A stretch of DNA of 64,000 nt. Source: Hwanghaeella grinnelliae. Its GTDB lineage: Bacteria; Pseudomonadota; Alphaproteobacteria; UBA8366; Aestuariispiraceae. The DNA is taken from the NCBI RefSeq assembly GCF_004005845.1, contig NZ_SADE01000001.1, positions 558,001 to 622,000 of the forward strand, in the 5' to 3' direction. Below the pieces are notes generated by a model. It saw only the letters and a program-made list of their open reading frames with translations. It did no database searches and was not told where the DNA came from. Shown here one piece after another: positions 34,706-42,620 of this stretch. Made by a program: the position numbers and the translations under genes. Position 1 is the stretch's first letter, and the number at the start of each line of letters is the position of its first letter.

Positions 34706-35244
34706 TACGCCTCCGCGTTGGTGTTCTGTTAGCCGCACTGTTCGTTTGCGGCGCCGCCCAGGCTGAGCAACCCGCTGAGCCGGACGGTTTCCGCATGGAC
34801 AGCTATCGCGCTCCCGTCCCGGTCAGCCTTGAAGGGGCTATCGTTCTTGACGATGCCGGCGCGCGGGCGCTTTGGCAGGAAGGATCGGCCAAATTCGTCG
34901 ATGTGCTGCCCCGCCCGCCGAAACCGAAAAACCTTCCTGAAGGAACCATCTGGCGGGATAAACCGCGGCATAGCATTCCCGGTGCGACATGGTTGGTGAA
35001 TGTGGGCTATGGCGCGATCGCGGAAGAAACCGACAGATACTTCCGGGATGGGCTTGCCGCCGTGACTGGGAACGACAAGGCCCATCCGGTGGTCTTCTTT
35101 TGCCTGGCGGAGTGCTGGATGTCTTGGAACGCGGCAAAGCGTGCCTTGGGCTATGGGTATACATCCGTCTATTGGTACCCGAATGGAACCGATGGATGGA
35201 CGGCGCAGGCATGGGCGACGGAGCAGCTTGAACCGCGCCCATGA
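34702..35244 (+). CDS. PQQ-catabolism-associated CxxxCW-motif, rhodanese-like exported protein
   Basis: 180 residues with a signal peptide (cleavage near AQAEQ). A rhodanese-like core ends in VVFFCLAECWMSWNAAKRA, with the C-x3-C-W motif where rhodaneses place their active Cys. It corresponds to the family named for this motif (TIGR03865 type) found in PQQ-alcohol-dehydrogenase clusters. Two close Cys could do redox or metal chemistry; the function is unproven. It is coupled to xoxJ by ATGA. Confidence 0.85.
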   Translation: MIRLRVGVLLAALFVCGAAQAEQPAEPDGFRMDSYRAPVPVSLEGAIVLDDAGARALWQEGSAKFVDVLPRPPKPKNLPEGTIWRDKPRHSIPGATWLVNVGYGAIAEETDRYFRDGLAAVTGNDKAHPVVFFCLAECWMSWNAAKRALGYGYTSVYWYPNGTDGWTAQAWATEQLEPRP

Positions 35245-35270
35245 CGGGCTTTGCACGCAAATAGTCGCCG

Positions 35271-36251
35271 TTAATTTCCAATGAAAAGGCCGAAAGCCCG
35301 GGGACCGTCGCCAACCTCGATTTCGCGGGTCACGGCGAGCGTTTCGACGTCGATGACAGATATCGAGTTGGAAAACCAATTGGCTACGATGACGGAACGT
35401 CCATCCCGGGACAGGTCGATGCCCTCCGGATACTCACCGACGTCGATCCGGCCGATTGGTGCCAGTGTTGCCAGGTCGAAAACCGTCACGGTGTCCGCAT
35501 ATTGGTCGGTGACGAACCCTTTGCCGTCGGCCAGAGCGACCGCATAGGGCCGCTCCCCGGTAGGGACTTGTCCGATGGCCGTGGACGTGGCGATGTCTAT
35601 GACCGTAACTGTGTTCGACCCGACATCCGCGGTGTAGGCGTGACGGCCGGCCGGGTCGATGGTGATGCCGAAGGGGCGGATTCCAACCGGAACCCGCGAC
35701 AGGACAGCCAACGTAGCCGCATCGGCAATCGTGACCTGATTGCTGTCGCGGTCGGCGCTCAGCACCTTGGTGCCGTCCGGCGTCACGGCGATCCCGGACG
35801 GTGAATCGCCTGTGGAAATTTCCCCAACGACACCGGCATGCGGGTCAACAGCCCATAGCCGCGCGCCGTACCAATCGGCGACATAAATCGGGCTGCCAGA
35901 AGGATGTACGGCGATGCCCAGCGGGCCTCCAGGAAGTTTAATCCGGGTCGAGACTTCCCGGCCTTCGCCGTCCAGGACGGAAACAGTCTTGCTGTCGGGG
36001 CTGACCACGTAGACGGTCTGTGGGGGACCTCCCCAATGCAGACCGATGGCAACACCCGCGGGTTTTCCACCAATCGCCGTGGTGCGCAGGACCTTCCCGG
36101 TGTCGAGGTCGACGACGGAAAGGTCCTCGCTGGATTGGTTGGTGATAAACGCCGTATCGGCAAGGACGGAACTTGAGAAAAGGGAAACCGCCGCGGCTGC
36201 AAAGGCGGCGGCGCGCCCCCAGGCGTTGCGGCGCACGACGTCAGCCGTCAA
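35271..36251 (-). CDS. YVTN-type beta-propeller protein associated with quinoprotein metabolism (copy 1)
   Basis: 326 residues with an exported N terminus (cleavage near VLADT). About seven repeats of the YVTN type follow, for example AFITNQSSEDLSVVDLDTGK, VYVVSPDSKTVSVLDGEG and VIVANWFSNSISVIDVET. It belongs to the propellers that occur in PQQ clusters (TIGR03866 type); PedA2 of Pseudomonas putida is one, linked to lanthanide uptake. TTG 36251 overlaps the upstream gene's stop; GTG 36236 is the alternative. A second copy lies at 38.3-39.3 kb. Confidence 0.85.
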   Translation of the reverse strand: MTADVVRRNAWGRAAAFAAAAVSLFSSSVLADTAFITNQSSEDLSVVDLDTGKVLRTTAIGGKPAGVAIGLHWGGPPQTVYVVSPDSKTVSVLDGEGREVSTRIKLPGGPLGIAVHPSGSPIYVADWYGARLWAVDPHAGVVGEISTGDSPSGIAVTPDGTKVLSADRDSNQVTIADAATLAVLSRVPVGIRPFGITIDPAGRHAYTADVGSNTVTVIDIATSTAIGQVPTGERPYAVALADGKGFVTDQYADTVTVFDLATLAPIGRIDVGEYPEGIDLSRDGRSVIVANWFSNSISVIDVETLAVTREIEVGDGPRAFGLFIGN

Positions 36252-36787
36252 TTACCCGCCCCGAACCGTTCCCGCAGGGCCTGCATCCCGGCTTCGTAGA
36301 CGCCGGTCACCGCTGCGACGGCTGCCTCGTCATTCAATTCCGGCGGCGGGTCGTTATTCGGGTAGCCGCGATAGAAGGCGCCACGCCATTCGATCTCCGA
36401 CCCGCTTCCGGACGGCCGAACGGTCAAATGGGACGAATAGTTGGTCACAGGCAGCGTTTCGACCTTCACATCCGTAATCCGGTAGGAATAGCTGCGCTTT
36501 TCGGCAGAATATTTGTAGAGCACCTCGGCGATCGTCGGACCGCCTTCCTGGCCGAGGGTGAGGACGCGGGTCGCGTCGATATTGTTCCCGTTTTCACCGG
36601 TCGAGGAATGCACGGCGGGATGCCAGCTCATGTCCTGGAAATTGCCGATCGCCGCCCAGACTTCGTCCGGTGAGGCTGCGACGGTCGTTTTGACGGTGAC
36701 TTTCTGTCTGGTCGGACCATGCGCCGATGCGGGCTGAACCAGCAGCGCCAGTGACAGTGCAAGAATGGTTAGAAGTGAAAACCTCAT
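36248..36787 (-). CDS. Exported SRPBCC/MxaD-like protein
   Basis: 179 residues with a clear signal peptide (cleavage near ASAHG), followed by an SRPBCC fold: VKTTVAASPDEVWAAIGNFQDMSWHP and EAAVAAVTGVYEAGMQALRERFG. The core resembles the cytoplasmic protein at 29.0 kb and periplasmic MxaD, which affects electron flow from methanol dehydrogenase to its cytochrome. ATG 36787 has GGGAGGAAC upstream. It heads a two-gene operon with propeller copy 1, divergent from the ABC receptor gene. Confidence 0.82.
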   Translation of the reverse strand: MRFSLLTILALSLALLVQPASAHGPTRQKVTVKTTVAASPDEVWAAIGNFQDMSWHPAVHSSTGENGNNIDATRVLTLGQEGGPTIAEVLYKYSAEKRSYSYRITDVKVETLPVTNYSSHLTVRPSGSGSEIEWRGAFYRGYPNNDPPPELNDEAAVAAVTGVYEAGMQALRERFGAGN

Positions 36788-37080
36788 ATGTTCCTCCCTA
36801 GGTTTTGTTTTTGCTGTGGTTCCTCCGTATTTACGGCAGGTGGTTCCGGTTCGATCGAGGCAACCCGGGCACACGAAATCGAGCCCGGATAAGCTGGACG
36901 AATATCATCATCATCGGTCTATCGTGGGTCGTGGCGATGTTGGCGGCAAGTTGGATTAAGGTCCTATTGCATCGGTAAATCGAATGTTGGTCTTATTAAG
37001 TCCTTATGTGGAAAAACCCCTGGCACGCTGCTTGACCTGCGCATGACCCTTAGATGAAATCAAAACTAGGGAGCGAAAAA

Positions 37081-38286
37081 ATGCGTGGGACAGCAAAGAC
37101 TATAATTTGCGCCTTCGCACTAGGGGCTGTTGCATTTGTATCAGCTTCGGTGCGACCAGCATTGTCGGCGGATACGTTGACGGTTAAGGCCGCCGTTATT
37201 CGTGTCGATGTTGAAAAACCGCTGCCGATTTCGCGCCTGGACTTGCCGCCCGACGATTTGGGTTTCGTGGGCGGAAAGCTCGCCACTGCGGATAACCAGA
37301 CCACCGGGCGTTTCACAGGACAGGAATTCGAAACCGTCGATTTGGCGGTCGGACCCGACCAAGCGGTTGCCGAAGTGCAGCGCCTTGTTGGGGAAGGGGT
37401 GTACTATATCGTCATGGCGGCCGAGGCAGAGACGCTTCTTGCGGTTGCCGACGCCGTTGGCGACAGTGCTGTTGTCGTCAACGCCCAGGCCATGGACGAT
37501 CGCCTTCGCAACGACAGTTGCCGTTCCAATATTCTGCATGTGGCCCCAAGCCGGGCGATGCTGACAGATGCCCTTGCGCAATTCCTGATGTGGAAGAAAT
37601 GGCGGGAATGGGCATTAATCCACGGTTCGCATCCGGAAGACCTTCTGTTGGCGGACGCCTATCGCAGGGCGGCGAAAAAGTTTGGCGCGAAAATCGTCGA
37701 GGAACGGGTCTTCGAAGACACCGGTGGCGCGCGCAGGACGGATTCCGGTCACGTCTTGGTGCAGAAGCAGATGCCCGTCTTCACGCAACGCATGGACGAC
37801 TACGATGTTCTCGTTGCCGCGGACGAGGCGGATGTCTTCGCCGCCTATCTGCCTTACCAGACATGGGACCCGCGGCCGGTCGCGGGGTCGGCTGGGCTGC
37901 GTCCGACGACGTTTCACCCGGCGCATGAAGCCTGGGGCGCGACCCAGTTCCAGCGCCGCTTCGAAAAGGAGTCCAACCGGTATGCCCGGCCGCTCGACTA
38001 TCAGGTCTGGCTGGCCTTGCGGGTGTTGGGTGAAGTCGTGACGCGCACGAATTCATACGACCCCGGCACAATGAAGGACTATCTGCTCGGCCCGAATTTC
38101 GAATTGGCTGCCTTCAAGGGCGTGAAAGTAACCTTCCGTCCGTGGAACGGTCAGTTGCGGCAACCGGTATTGCTGGTCGGCGACAAGGTTCTGGTCTCCG
38201 TCTCACCGCAGAAGGAATACCTCCATAAAGTCTCGCGGCTGGATACGCTCGGGTTCGATGAACCGGAATCGACCTGTGTGCGGTAA
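37081..38286 (+). CDS. lutA: ABC transporter receptor of the lanthanide-uptake type (LutA/PedA1-like)
   Basis: 401 residues with a signal peptide (cleavage near ALSAD). It has a bilobed periplasmic binding fold of the branched-chain amino acid receptor class, with the PQQ-associated variant's AAVIRVDVEKPLPISRLDLPPDDLGFVGGKLA (TIGR03863 type). Homologues LutA (Methylorubrum) and PedA1 (P. putida) belong to ABC systems needed for lanthanide-dependent growth. The propeller, ATPase and permease genes downstream complete the set. ATG 37081 is preferred (GGGAGCGAAAAA upstream); ATG 37054 would add nine residues. The symbol rests on homology and synteny. Confidence 0.85.
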   Translation: MRGTAKTIICAFALGAVAFVSASVRPALSADTLTVKAAVIRVDVEKPLPISRLDLPPDDLGFVGGKLATADNQTTGRFTGQEFETVDLAVGPDQAVAEVQRLVGEGVYYIVMAAEAETLLAVADAVGDSAVVVNAQAMDDRLRNDSCRSNILHVAPSRAMLTDALAQFLMWKKWREWALIHGSHPEDLLLADAYRRAAKKFGAKIVEERVFEDTGGARRTDSGHVLVQKQMPVFTQRMDDYDVLVAADEADVFAAYLPYQTWDPRPVAGSAGLRPTTFHPAHEAWGATQFQRRFEKESNRYARPLDYQVWLALRVLGEVVTRTNSYDPGTMKDYLLGPNFELAAFKGVKVTFRPWNGQLRQPVLLVGDKVLVSVSPQKEYLHKVSRLDTLGFDEPESTCVR

Positions 38287-38325
38287 AAATATGGGCACGT
38301 TGCCCAAGGGAAGGAAGTGCAAGTG

Positions 38326-39300
38326 ATGATCCGATCGACCTGTGCGGCCATGATTGCCTTCGGCGCCTTGGCCTATGCCCATACGGCCGGCGCCTATACG
38401 GTCTATGTCACGAACGAAAAGGGAAATACGATCTCCGTCCTGGATAGTGAAACTTGGGAAGTGACCAAGACCATTCCCGGCGGCCAACGGCCCCGCGGCA
38501 TTACCGTCAGTCACGACGGCAAGGAACTCTACGTTTGCGCTTCCGATGACGATACGGTCAGGGTTTTCGACACCGCGACCTTGAAGCAGACACATACTCT
38601 GCCGTCCGGACCGGACCCGGAATTGTTCATTCTGCACCCTTCGGGAAACCCGCTATATATCGCGAATGAAGACGACAACATCGTCACCGTCGTCGATGTC
38701 GAGAAGCACACTATGATTGCCGAAGTGCCGGTCGGGGTCGAGCCGGAGGGCATGGGCATTTCGCCGGACGGCAAGGTCGTTGTGAACACGTCGGAAACGA
38801 CGAACATGGCGCACTTCATCAACACAGATACCTATGAAATCTTCCAGAACGTCCTGGTCGATCAACGGCCCCGCTTCGCCCAGTTCACGGCCGATGGGGC
38901 CAAGCTTTATGTAAGTGCTGAAATCGGCGGCACGGTTTCGGTGATCGATCCGGCAGCCGGGACGATCACGAAGAAGATCAGTTTTCAGGTGCCGGGAATG
39001 GCGCCCGAGGCATTGCAGCCGGTCGGCGTCCGGGTGACCGGTGACGGGAAAAAGGTGTTCGTGGCCTTGGGGCCGGCGAACCGTGTCGCGGTAATCGATG
39101 GCGATACGGATGAAGTAGTTGAATACCTGTTGGTCGGCCAACGCGTTTGGCAGATGGCCTTCACGCCGGATGAGAAATTCCTGATCACGACAAACGGCAA
39201 TTCGAACGACGTTTCGATCATCGATGTCGAGTCCGTCAAAGTCATCAAGTCGGTACAGGTTGGGGAACAGCCTTGGGGCGTTGCCGTGTCCCCGAACTGA
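38326..39300 (+). CDS. YVTN beta-propeller protein, PedA2-like (copy 2)
   Basis: 324 residues with a signal peptide (cleavage near AGAYT). It has seven YVTN-type blades: VYVTNEKGNTISVLDSETWEV, LYVCASDDDTVRVFDTATL, LYIANEDDNIVTVVDVEKH and so on. Located between the ABC receptor and ATPase genes as in pedA1A2BC, it is the likely PedA2 equivalent. It is periplasmic, and a metal or chelate-handling role is inferred. AAGGAA precedes ATG 38326; a GTG at 38317 is possible. Confidence 0.85.
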   Translation: MIRSTCAAMIAFGALAYAHTAGAYTVYVTNEKGNTISVLDSETWEVTKTIPGGQRPRGITVSHDGKELYVCASDDDTVRVFDTATLKQTHTLPSGPDPELFILHPSGNPLYIANEDDNIVTVVDVEKHTMIAEVPVGVEPEGMGISPDGKVVVNTSETTNMAHFINTDTYEIFQNVLVDQRPRFAQFTADGAKLYVSAEIGGTVSVIDPAAGTITKKISFQVPGMAPEALQPVGVRVTGDGKKVFVALGPANRVAVIDGDTDEVVEYLLVGQRVWQMAFTPDEKFLITTNGNSNDVSIIDVESVKVIKSVQVGEQPWGVAVSPN

Positions 39301-39363
39301 TGTCCTGGCGTAAACAACATTCCGCCAAGCGCTGTCGGTGCTGGGGGTAGGGAGGTGAAGACA

Positions 39364-39807
39364 ATGCGTATTCTTTTCATGATCGGGCTGCTCGTGCTGT
39401 CTTTTGCGATGCCGGCACAATCGGCGCCGTTATGTGACAAGTTTGGTTTCGCGGGACTGCTGGCCAAGTGTAATCGGGAGACATTGCCGCCGATCACGCT
39501 GGCCTCAGGCAAGCCGCTTGCGGAAAAGCCCCTGCACCTTCAGTCCGGCGCCTATTACAAGATCGATATCGTCAGCGACGGATCGGCGGAGCTCGCCATC
39601 GCGGGACCGGAATTTTTCCGGGCTGTCTGGGTCAACGAGGTCGTGATCAATGATTTGGAAATCCGGCCACTTGGTCTGGATAGTTTCGAATTCGACGACG
39701 AAGGGGTGATCCATATGTCCTTCATCGCGATTAAGCCCGGCCGGTATGAGTTAAAGATTCCTGGGAGCACCGGGGAATCCCAACGTGTCGAGATTTCCAT
39801 CCAGTAG
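39364..39807 (+). CDS. Small exported protein of the lanthanide-transport operon, unknown function
   Basis: 147 residues, not a family I recognise. It has a signal peptide (cleavage near AQSAP), then two Cys (LCDKFG and AKCNRE) that could form a disulfide, and a beta-rich C-terminal half (YYKIDIVSDGSAELAIAGPEF, YELKIPGSTGESQRVEISI) that looks like an immunoglobulin- or cupredoxin-like sandwich without obvious copper ligands. It lies inside the operon between the propeller and PepSY-like genes, so a periplasmic role in metal or chelate handling is inferred from position only. Confidence 0.7.
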   Translation: MRILFMIGLLVLSFAMPAQSAPLCDKFGFAGLLAKCNRETLPPITLASGKPLAEKPLHLQSGAYYKIDIVSDGSAELAIAGPEFFRAVWVNEVVINDLEIRPLGLDSFEFDDEGVIHMSFIAIKPGRYELKIPGSTGESQRVEISIQ

Positions 39808-39869
39808 GACCTTTGGTCAGGTTCCGCGAAATTCATGTTTGCGAACGCGTTATCGAATAGGGGAGTGCC

Positions 39870-40130
39870 ATGAAAGGGTTGCGGGCTTTGTGTCTGACCG
39901 GAAGTCTGTTGTTGGTTGCAGGCAGTCCGGTTTGGGCATCTGATGACCTCACCGAGGAAGAGATCGAACGCATCAACGCCGTTCTGGGCGAGATGCAGTG
40001 TGAGATGGATGACGATGATATCGAGAAGGAAGACGATGGGTTTGATTTGGATGACGTGCTCTGTGCCGAAGGTCAATTCGACATCAAACTCGATACCGAC
40101 TTTGCCGTGGTCGAGAAACGCGCCGAATAA
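39870..40130 (+). CDS. Small, highly acidic PepSY-like periplasmic protein, candidate lanthanide binder
   Basis: 86 residues with a signal peptide (cleavage near VWASD). The mature part of about 63 residues has about 25 Asp/Glu against about 5 Lys/Arg. The core EMDDDDIEKEDDGFDLDDV then FDIKLDTDF-x5-KR follows the PepSY strand pattern. Two Cys (MQC and VLC) could pair. LanPepSY of Methylobacillus flagellatus is a described lanthanide-binding PepSY protein, and this gene sits inside a LutAEF-type operon. Metal binding is therefore a good hypothesis, not shown. It has no EF-hand, so it is not lanmodulin. Confidence 0.72.
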   Translation: MKGLRALCLTGSLLLVAGSPVWASDDLTEEEIERINAVLGEMQCEMDDDDIEKEDDGFDLDDVLCAEGQFDIKLDTDFAVVEKRAE

Positions 40131-40145
40131 CGCGCTGGCACGGTG

Positions 40146-40898
40146 ATGGCGACGGACGCAAACAACCTTCCTCCCTTGGCGCTGGATGTCGAAGGCGTCA
40201 GTCATTCCTATGGCTCGTTGAAAGCGCTGGATGAGGTCTCGTTGCGTGTCCCCGAAGGGGTGTTCGCCGCCTTGTTGGGCATAAACGGCGCTGGGAAGAC
40301 GACGCTGTTTTCCTTGATCACACGCCTATATGACAATGTAACCGGTTCGATCAAAGTTTGGGGGCACGATGTGCGCCGCAAGCCGGGTCCTGCACTGGCC
40401 GAACTGGGGGTGGTTTTTCAAAGCCGCTCGCTCGATCGGGATTTGAGCGTCTGGCAAAATCTTTCCTATCACGCCGCCTTGCATGGGATGAGCCGATCGG
40501 AATCACGGGCGCGGGCGGAAGCGGTCGTGGATCTCGTCCGTCTTGGCGACAAAATGGACAGCCGTGTCGCCGCGCTCTCGGGCGGACAGGCGCGGCGGGC
40601 GGAAATCGCCCGCGCCTTGATGCATGGGCCCCGGCTTTTGTTGTTGGACGAGCCGACCGTGGGGCTGGATGTGAAGTCGCGCCTGGAAGTCGTCGAACTG
40701 GTCCGGGATCTTGTCTCCAAAGAAGGGGTTGGCGTGCTGTGGGCGACGCATCTGCTTGATGAAATTCGGCCGGCGGACCAGGTGACGGTGCTGCATAAAG
40801 GACAGGTGCTGGCGGATGCGCCGGCGGACGAAATTTCAGGTGAAGGAACCTTGTCCGATGCGTTTCTCGCGCTCACGGGACGGGAGGCCGCGGCATGA
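40146..40898 (+). CDS. lutE: ABC transporter ATP-binding protein of the lanthanide-uptake type (LutE/PedB-like)
   Basis: About 250 residues. Walker A is GINGAGKTT, the signature is LSGGQARRAEIARAL, Walker B is LLLLDEP and the switch is WATHLLDE. It matches the ATPase of PQQ-alcohol-dehydrogenase-linked transporters (TIGR03864 type). It drives the permease encoded by the overlapping downstream gene (ATGA). ATG 40146 and GTG 40143 are adjacent alternatives. Confidence 0.88.
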   Translation: MATDANNLPPLALDVEGVSHSYGSLKALDEVSLRVPEGVFAALLGINGAGKTTLFSLITRLYDNVTGSIKVWGHDVRRKPGPALAELGVVFQSRSLDRDLSVWQNLSYHAALHGMSRSESRARAEAVVDLVRLGDKMDSRVAALSGGQARRAEIARALMHGPRLLLLDEPTVGLDVKSRLEVVELVRDLVSKEGVGVLWATHLLDEIRPADQVTVLHKGQVLADAPADEISGEGTLSDAFLALTGREAAA

Positions 40899-41743
40899 GC
40901 GCCGAAGAACCGAGTACATCCCTGCGTGCCCATCGCCGCCTCGGTTGGGGCGGTCGCGTATCCGCCTTCCGCGGTGTCGTCTGGCGGGAAATGCTGCGCT
41001 TCGCCAAGCAGCGCGAACGGTTTGTTTCGGCATTGGTCCGGCCGCTGGTCTGGTTGTTTATTTTTGCTGCCGGGTTCCGGTCGGTGCTGGGGCTTTCGAT
41101 CACGGAACCCTATGAGACCTATGTGCTCTATGAAGTTTATGTGACCCCGGGACTGTGCGCGATGATCCAATTGTTCAACGGCATGCAATCTTCCCTCAGC
41201 ATGGTCTATGACCGGGAAACCGGTGCCATGCGGACCTTGCTGGTCAGCCCGTTTCCGCGCTGGTTCCTGCTGTCGTCCAAGCTGATGGCCGGCGTAGCCG
41301 TCTCCGTCGTTCAGGTCTACGCCTTCCTGGCCGTTGCCTGGTTCTGGGACGTGGAACCACCGCGCATGGGATACATAATGGTTCTGCCGGCGCTCATCTT
41401 ATCGGGTATGATGCTGGGGGCGATCGGACTGTTTCTGTCATCGACGATCCGCCAGTTGGAAAATTTCGCCGGGATCATGAATTTCGTGATCTTCCCGATG
41501 TTCTTCGCCTCCTCCGCGCTCTACCCACTTTGGCGGATGGCGGAATCCAGTGTGCTGCTACACGACATTTGCGCCCTCAACCCCTTCACCTATGCGGTCG
41601 AACTGATCCGCTTCGCCTTGTACGGGCAGTTGAACACTGTGGCGCTGGCCGTTGTCGTTGGGGTGACGATCGTGTTCCTGGGGGCGGCGATCTTCGCCTA
41701 TGACCCGTCGAAGGGGCTGATTGCGAAGCGGCGCGGCGGTTGA
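40895..41743 (+). CDS. lutF: ABC-2 type permease of the lanthanide-uptake system (LutF/PedC-like)
   Basis: 282 residues with six predicted membrane segments and the ABC-2 signature region FPMFFASSALYPLWRMAE. It matches the PedC group (TIGR03861 type). ABC-2 permeases usually export, so pairing with a periplasmic receptor is unusual; published genetics link the system to lanthanide uptake, but the transported species is unsettled. It is the last gene of the operon and converges with the pentapeptide gene, leaving 27 bp. Confidence 0.87.
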   Translation: MSAEEPSTSLRAHRRLGWGGRVSAFRGVVWREMLRFAKQRERFVSALVRPLVWLFIFAAGFRSVLGLSITEPYETYVLYEVYVTPGLCAMIQLFNGMQSSLSMVYDRETGAMRTLLVSPFPRWFLLSSKLMAGVAVSVVQVYAFLAVAWFWDVEPPRMGYIMVLPALILSGMMLGAIGLFLSSTIRQLENFAGIMNFVIFPMFFASSALYPLWRMAESSVLLHDICALNPFTYAVELIRFALYGQLNTVALAVVVGVTIVFLGAAIFAYDPSKGLIAKRRGG

Positions 41744-41770
41744 TCGCGGGCACGTAGTCCATGTTGGCCC

Positions 41771-42559
41771 CTACCGAATGACGCGATCCAGGTTCTTCGC
41801 CTTGGACAGGGTCGATGATGCCTCTCCGACCAGCTCGTTTAGCCGAGTGCCGGTGACGTCGGCTTCATTGAAATTCGCCCCCGTCACGTCTGTTTGGGTC
41901 ATACGCGCACCGGACAGGCTGGCGCCCATCAGGTTGGCGTCGACCAAGCTGGTTTCGGTCAGGACCGCGAAATCGAAGACGACCCGGGCAAGGTTGGCCC
42001 CTTGGAAATCGGCCCCGGTCAGCGTCGCTTTGGTCAGGTCGCCGCGCATCAGCCCCATGGACTGGTTCTTCATATCGGCGGAAAGGTCTGCGTTCTTGAA
42101 TGTCGCCCCGGTCAAGTCCGCCCGGGTGAAATTGGCGGGCGCCCGTGCGCCGGTGAAGTCGGTCTGCCTCAAATCCGACCGGATCAACTGAGTCTGGAAC
42201 AGGTTGGCACCTTTAAGCGAGGCGCCGCGAAGGGTCGCGCTGTGCAGCCAGGCTTGATCGAGTATCGCGCGGTCCAGAATCGCGCCGACAAGCGAGGTTT
42301 TGTTCAACCGTGCCGCCCGCAGGATCGCGCCTGTGAAATCCAAACCGGAAAGGTCCAATCCATTCAGACGGGCGCCGGTCAGGTCCGCGGCAACGCCTTT
42401 TGCCTTTGCGTCGACCAGGACGGTTTCGACCTCGGCGCGAGTCATTGTCGATTCCGTCATGGCGGGGGATGTCATGTCGACGCCCTGCATGACGCTCTGC
42501 GCTGTAGCGGGCGTGGCCATCAATATTGCGGCCAGTGCGATTTTCATCAGTGTTTTCAT
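41771..42559 (-). CDS. Exported pentapeptide-repeat protein
   Basis: 262 residues with a signal peptide (cleavage near ATAQS). From about residue 60 it consists of A(D/N)L-x-x repeats such as ADLTGARLNGLDLSGLDFTGA and TQTDVTGANFNEADVTG, which build a right-handed quadrilateral beta-helix. Such proteins usually act as scaffolds or mimic DNA; a periplasmic one is unusual. It follows the NitT/TauT-type ABC genes and lies tail-to-tail with the lanthanide operon. Similar proteins occur in PQQ-alcohol clusters, but no function is known. ATG 42547 is an alternative start. Confidence 0.78.
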   Translation of the reverse strand: MKTLMKIALAAILMATPATAQSVMQGVDMTSPAMTESTMTRAEVETVLVDAKAKGVAADLTGARLNGLDLSGLDFTGAILRAARLNKTSLVGAILDRAILDQAWLHSATLRGASLKGANLFQTQLIRSDLRQTDFTGARAPANFTRADLTGATFKNADLSADMKNQSMGLMRGDLTKATLTGADFQGANLARVVFDFAVLTETSLVDANLMGASLSGARMTQTDVTGANFNEADVTGTRLNELVGEASSTLSKAKNLDRVIR

Positions 42560-42620
42560 TGATTTATAATCTGTTTTGGCTTTTTTCCCCAAGTCCAGGC
42601 TATCGGGTCGCTTGACGGGG

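Noticed and set aside
37028-37045. A sigma-54 promoter before lutA
   Set aside because: TGGCAC is followed at the right distance by TTGAC, but the essential GC of the -12 element is missing (GA instead).
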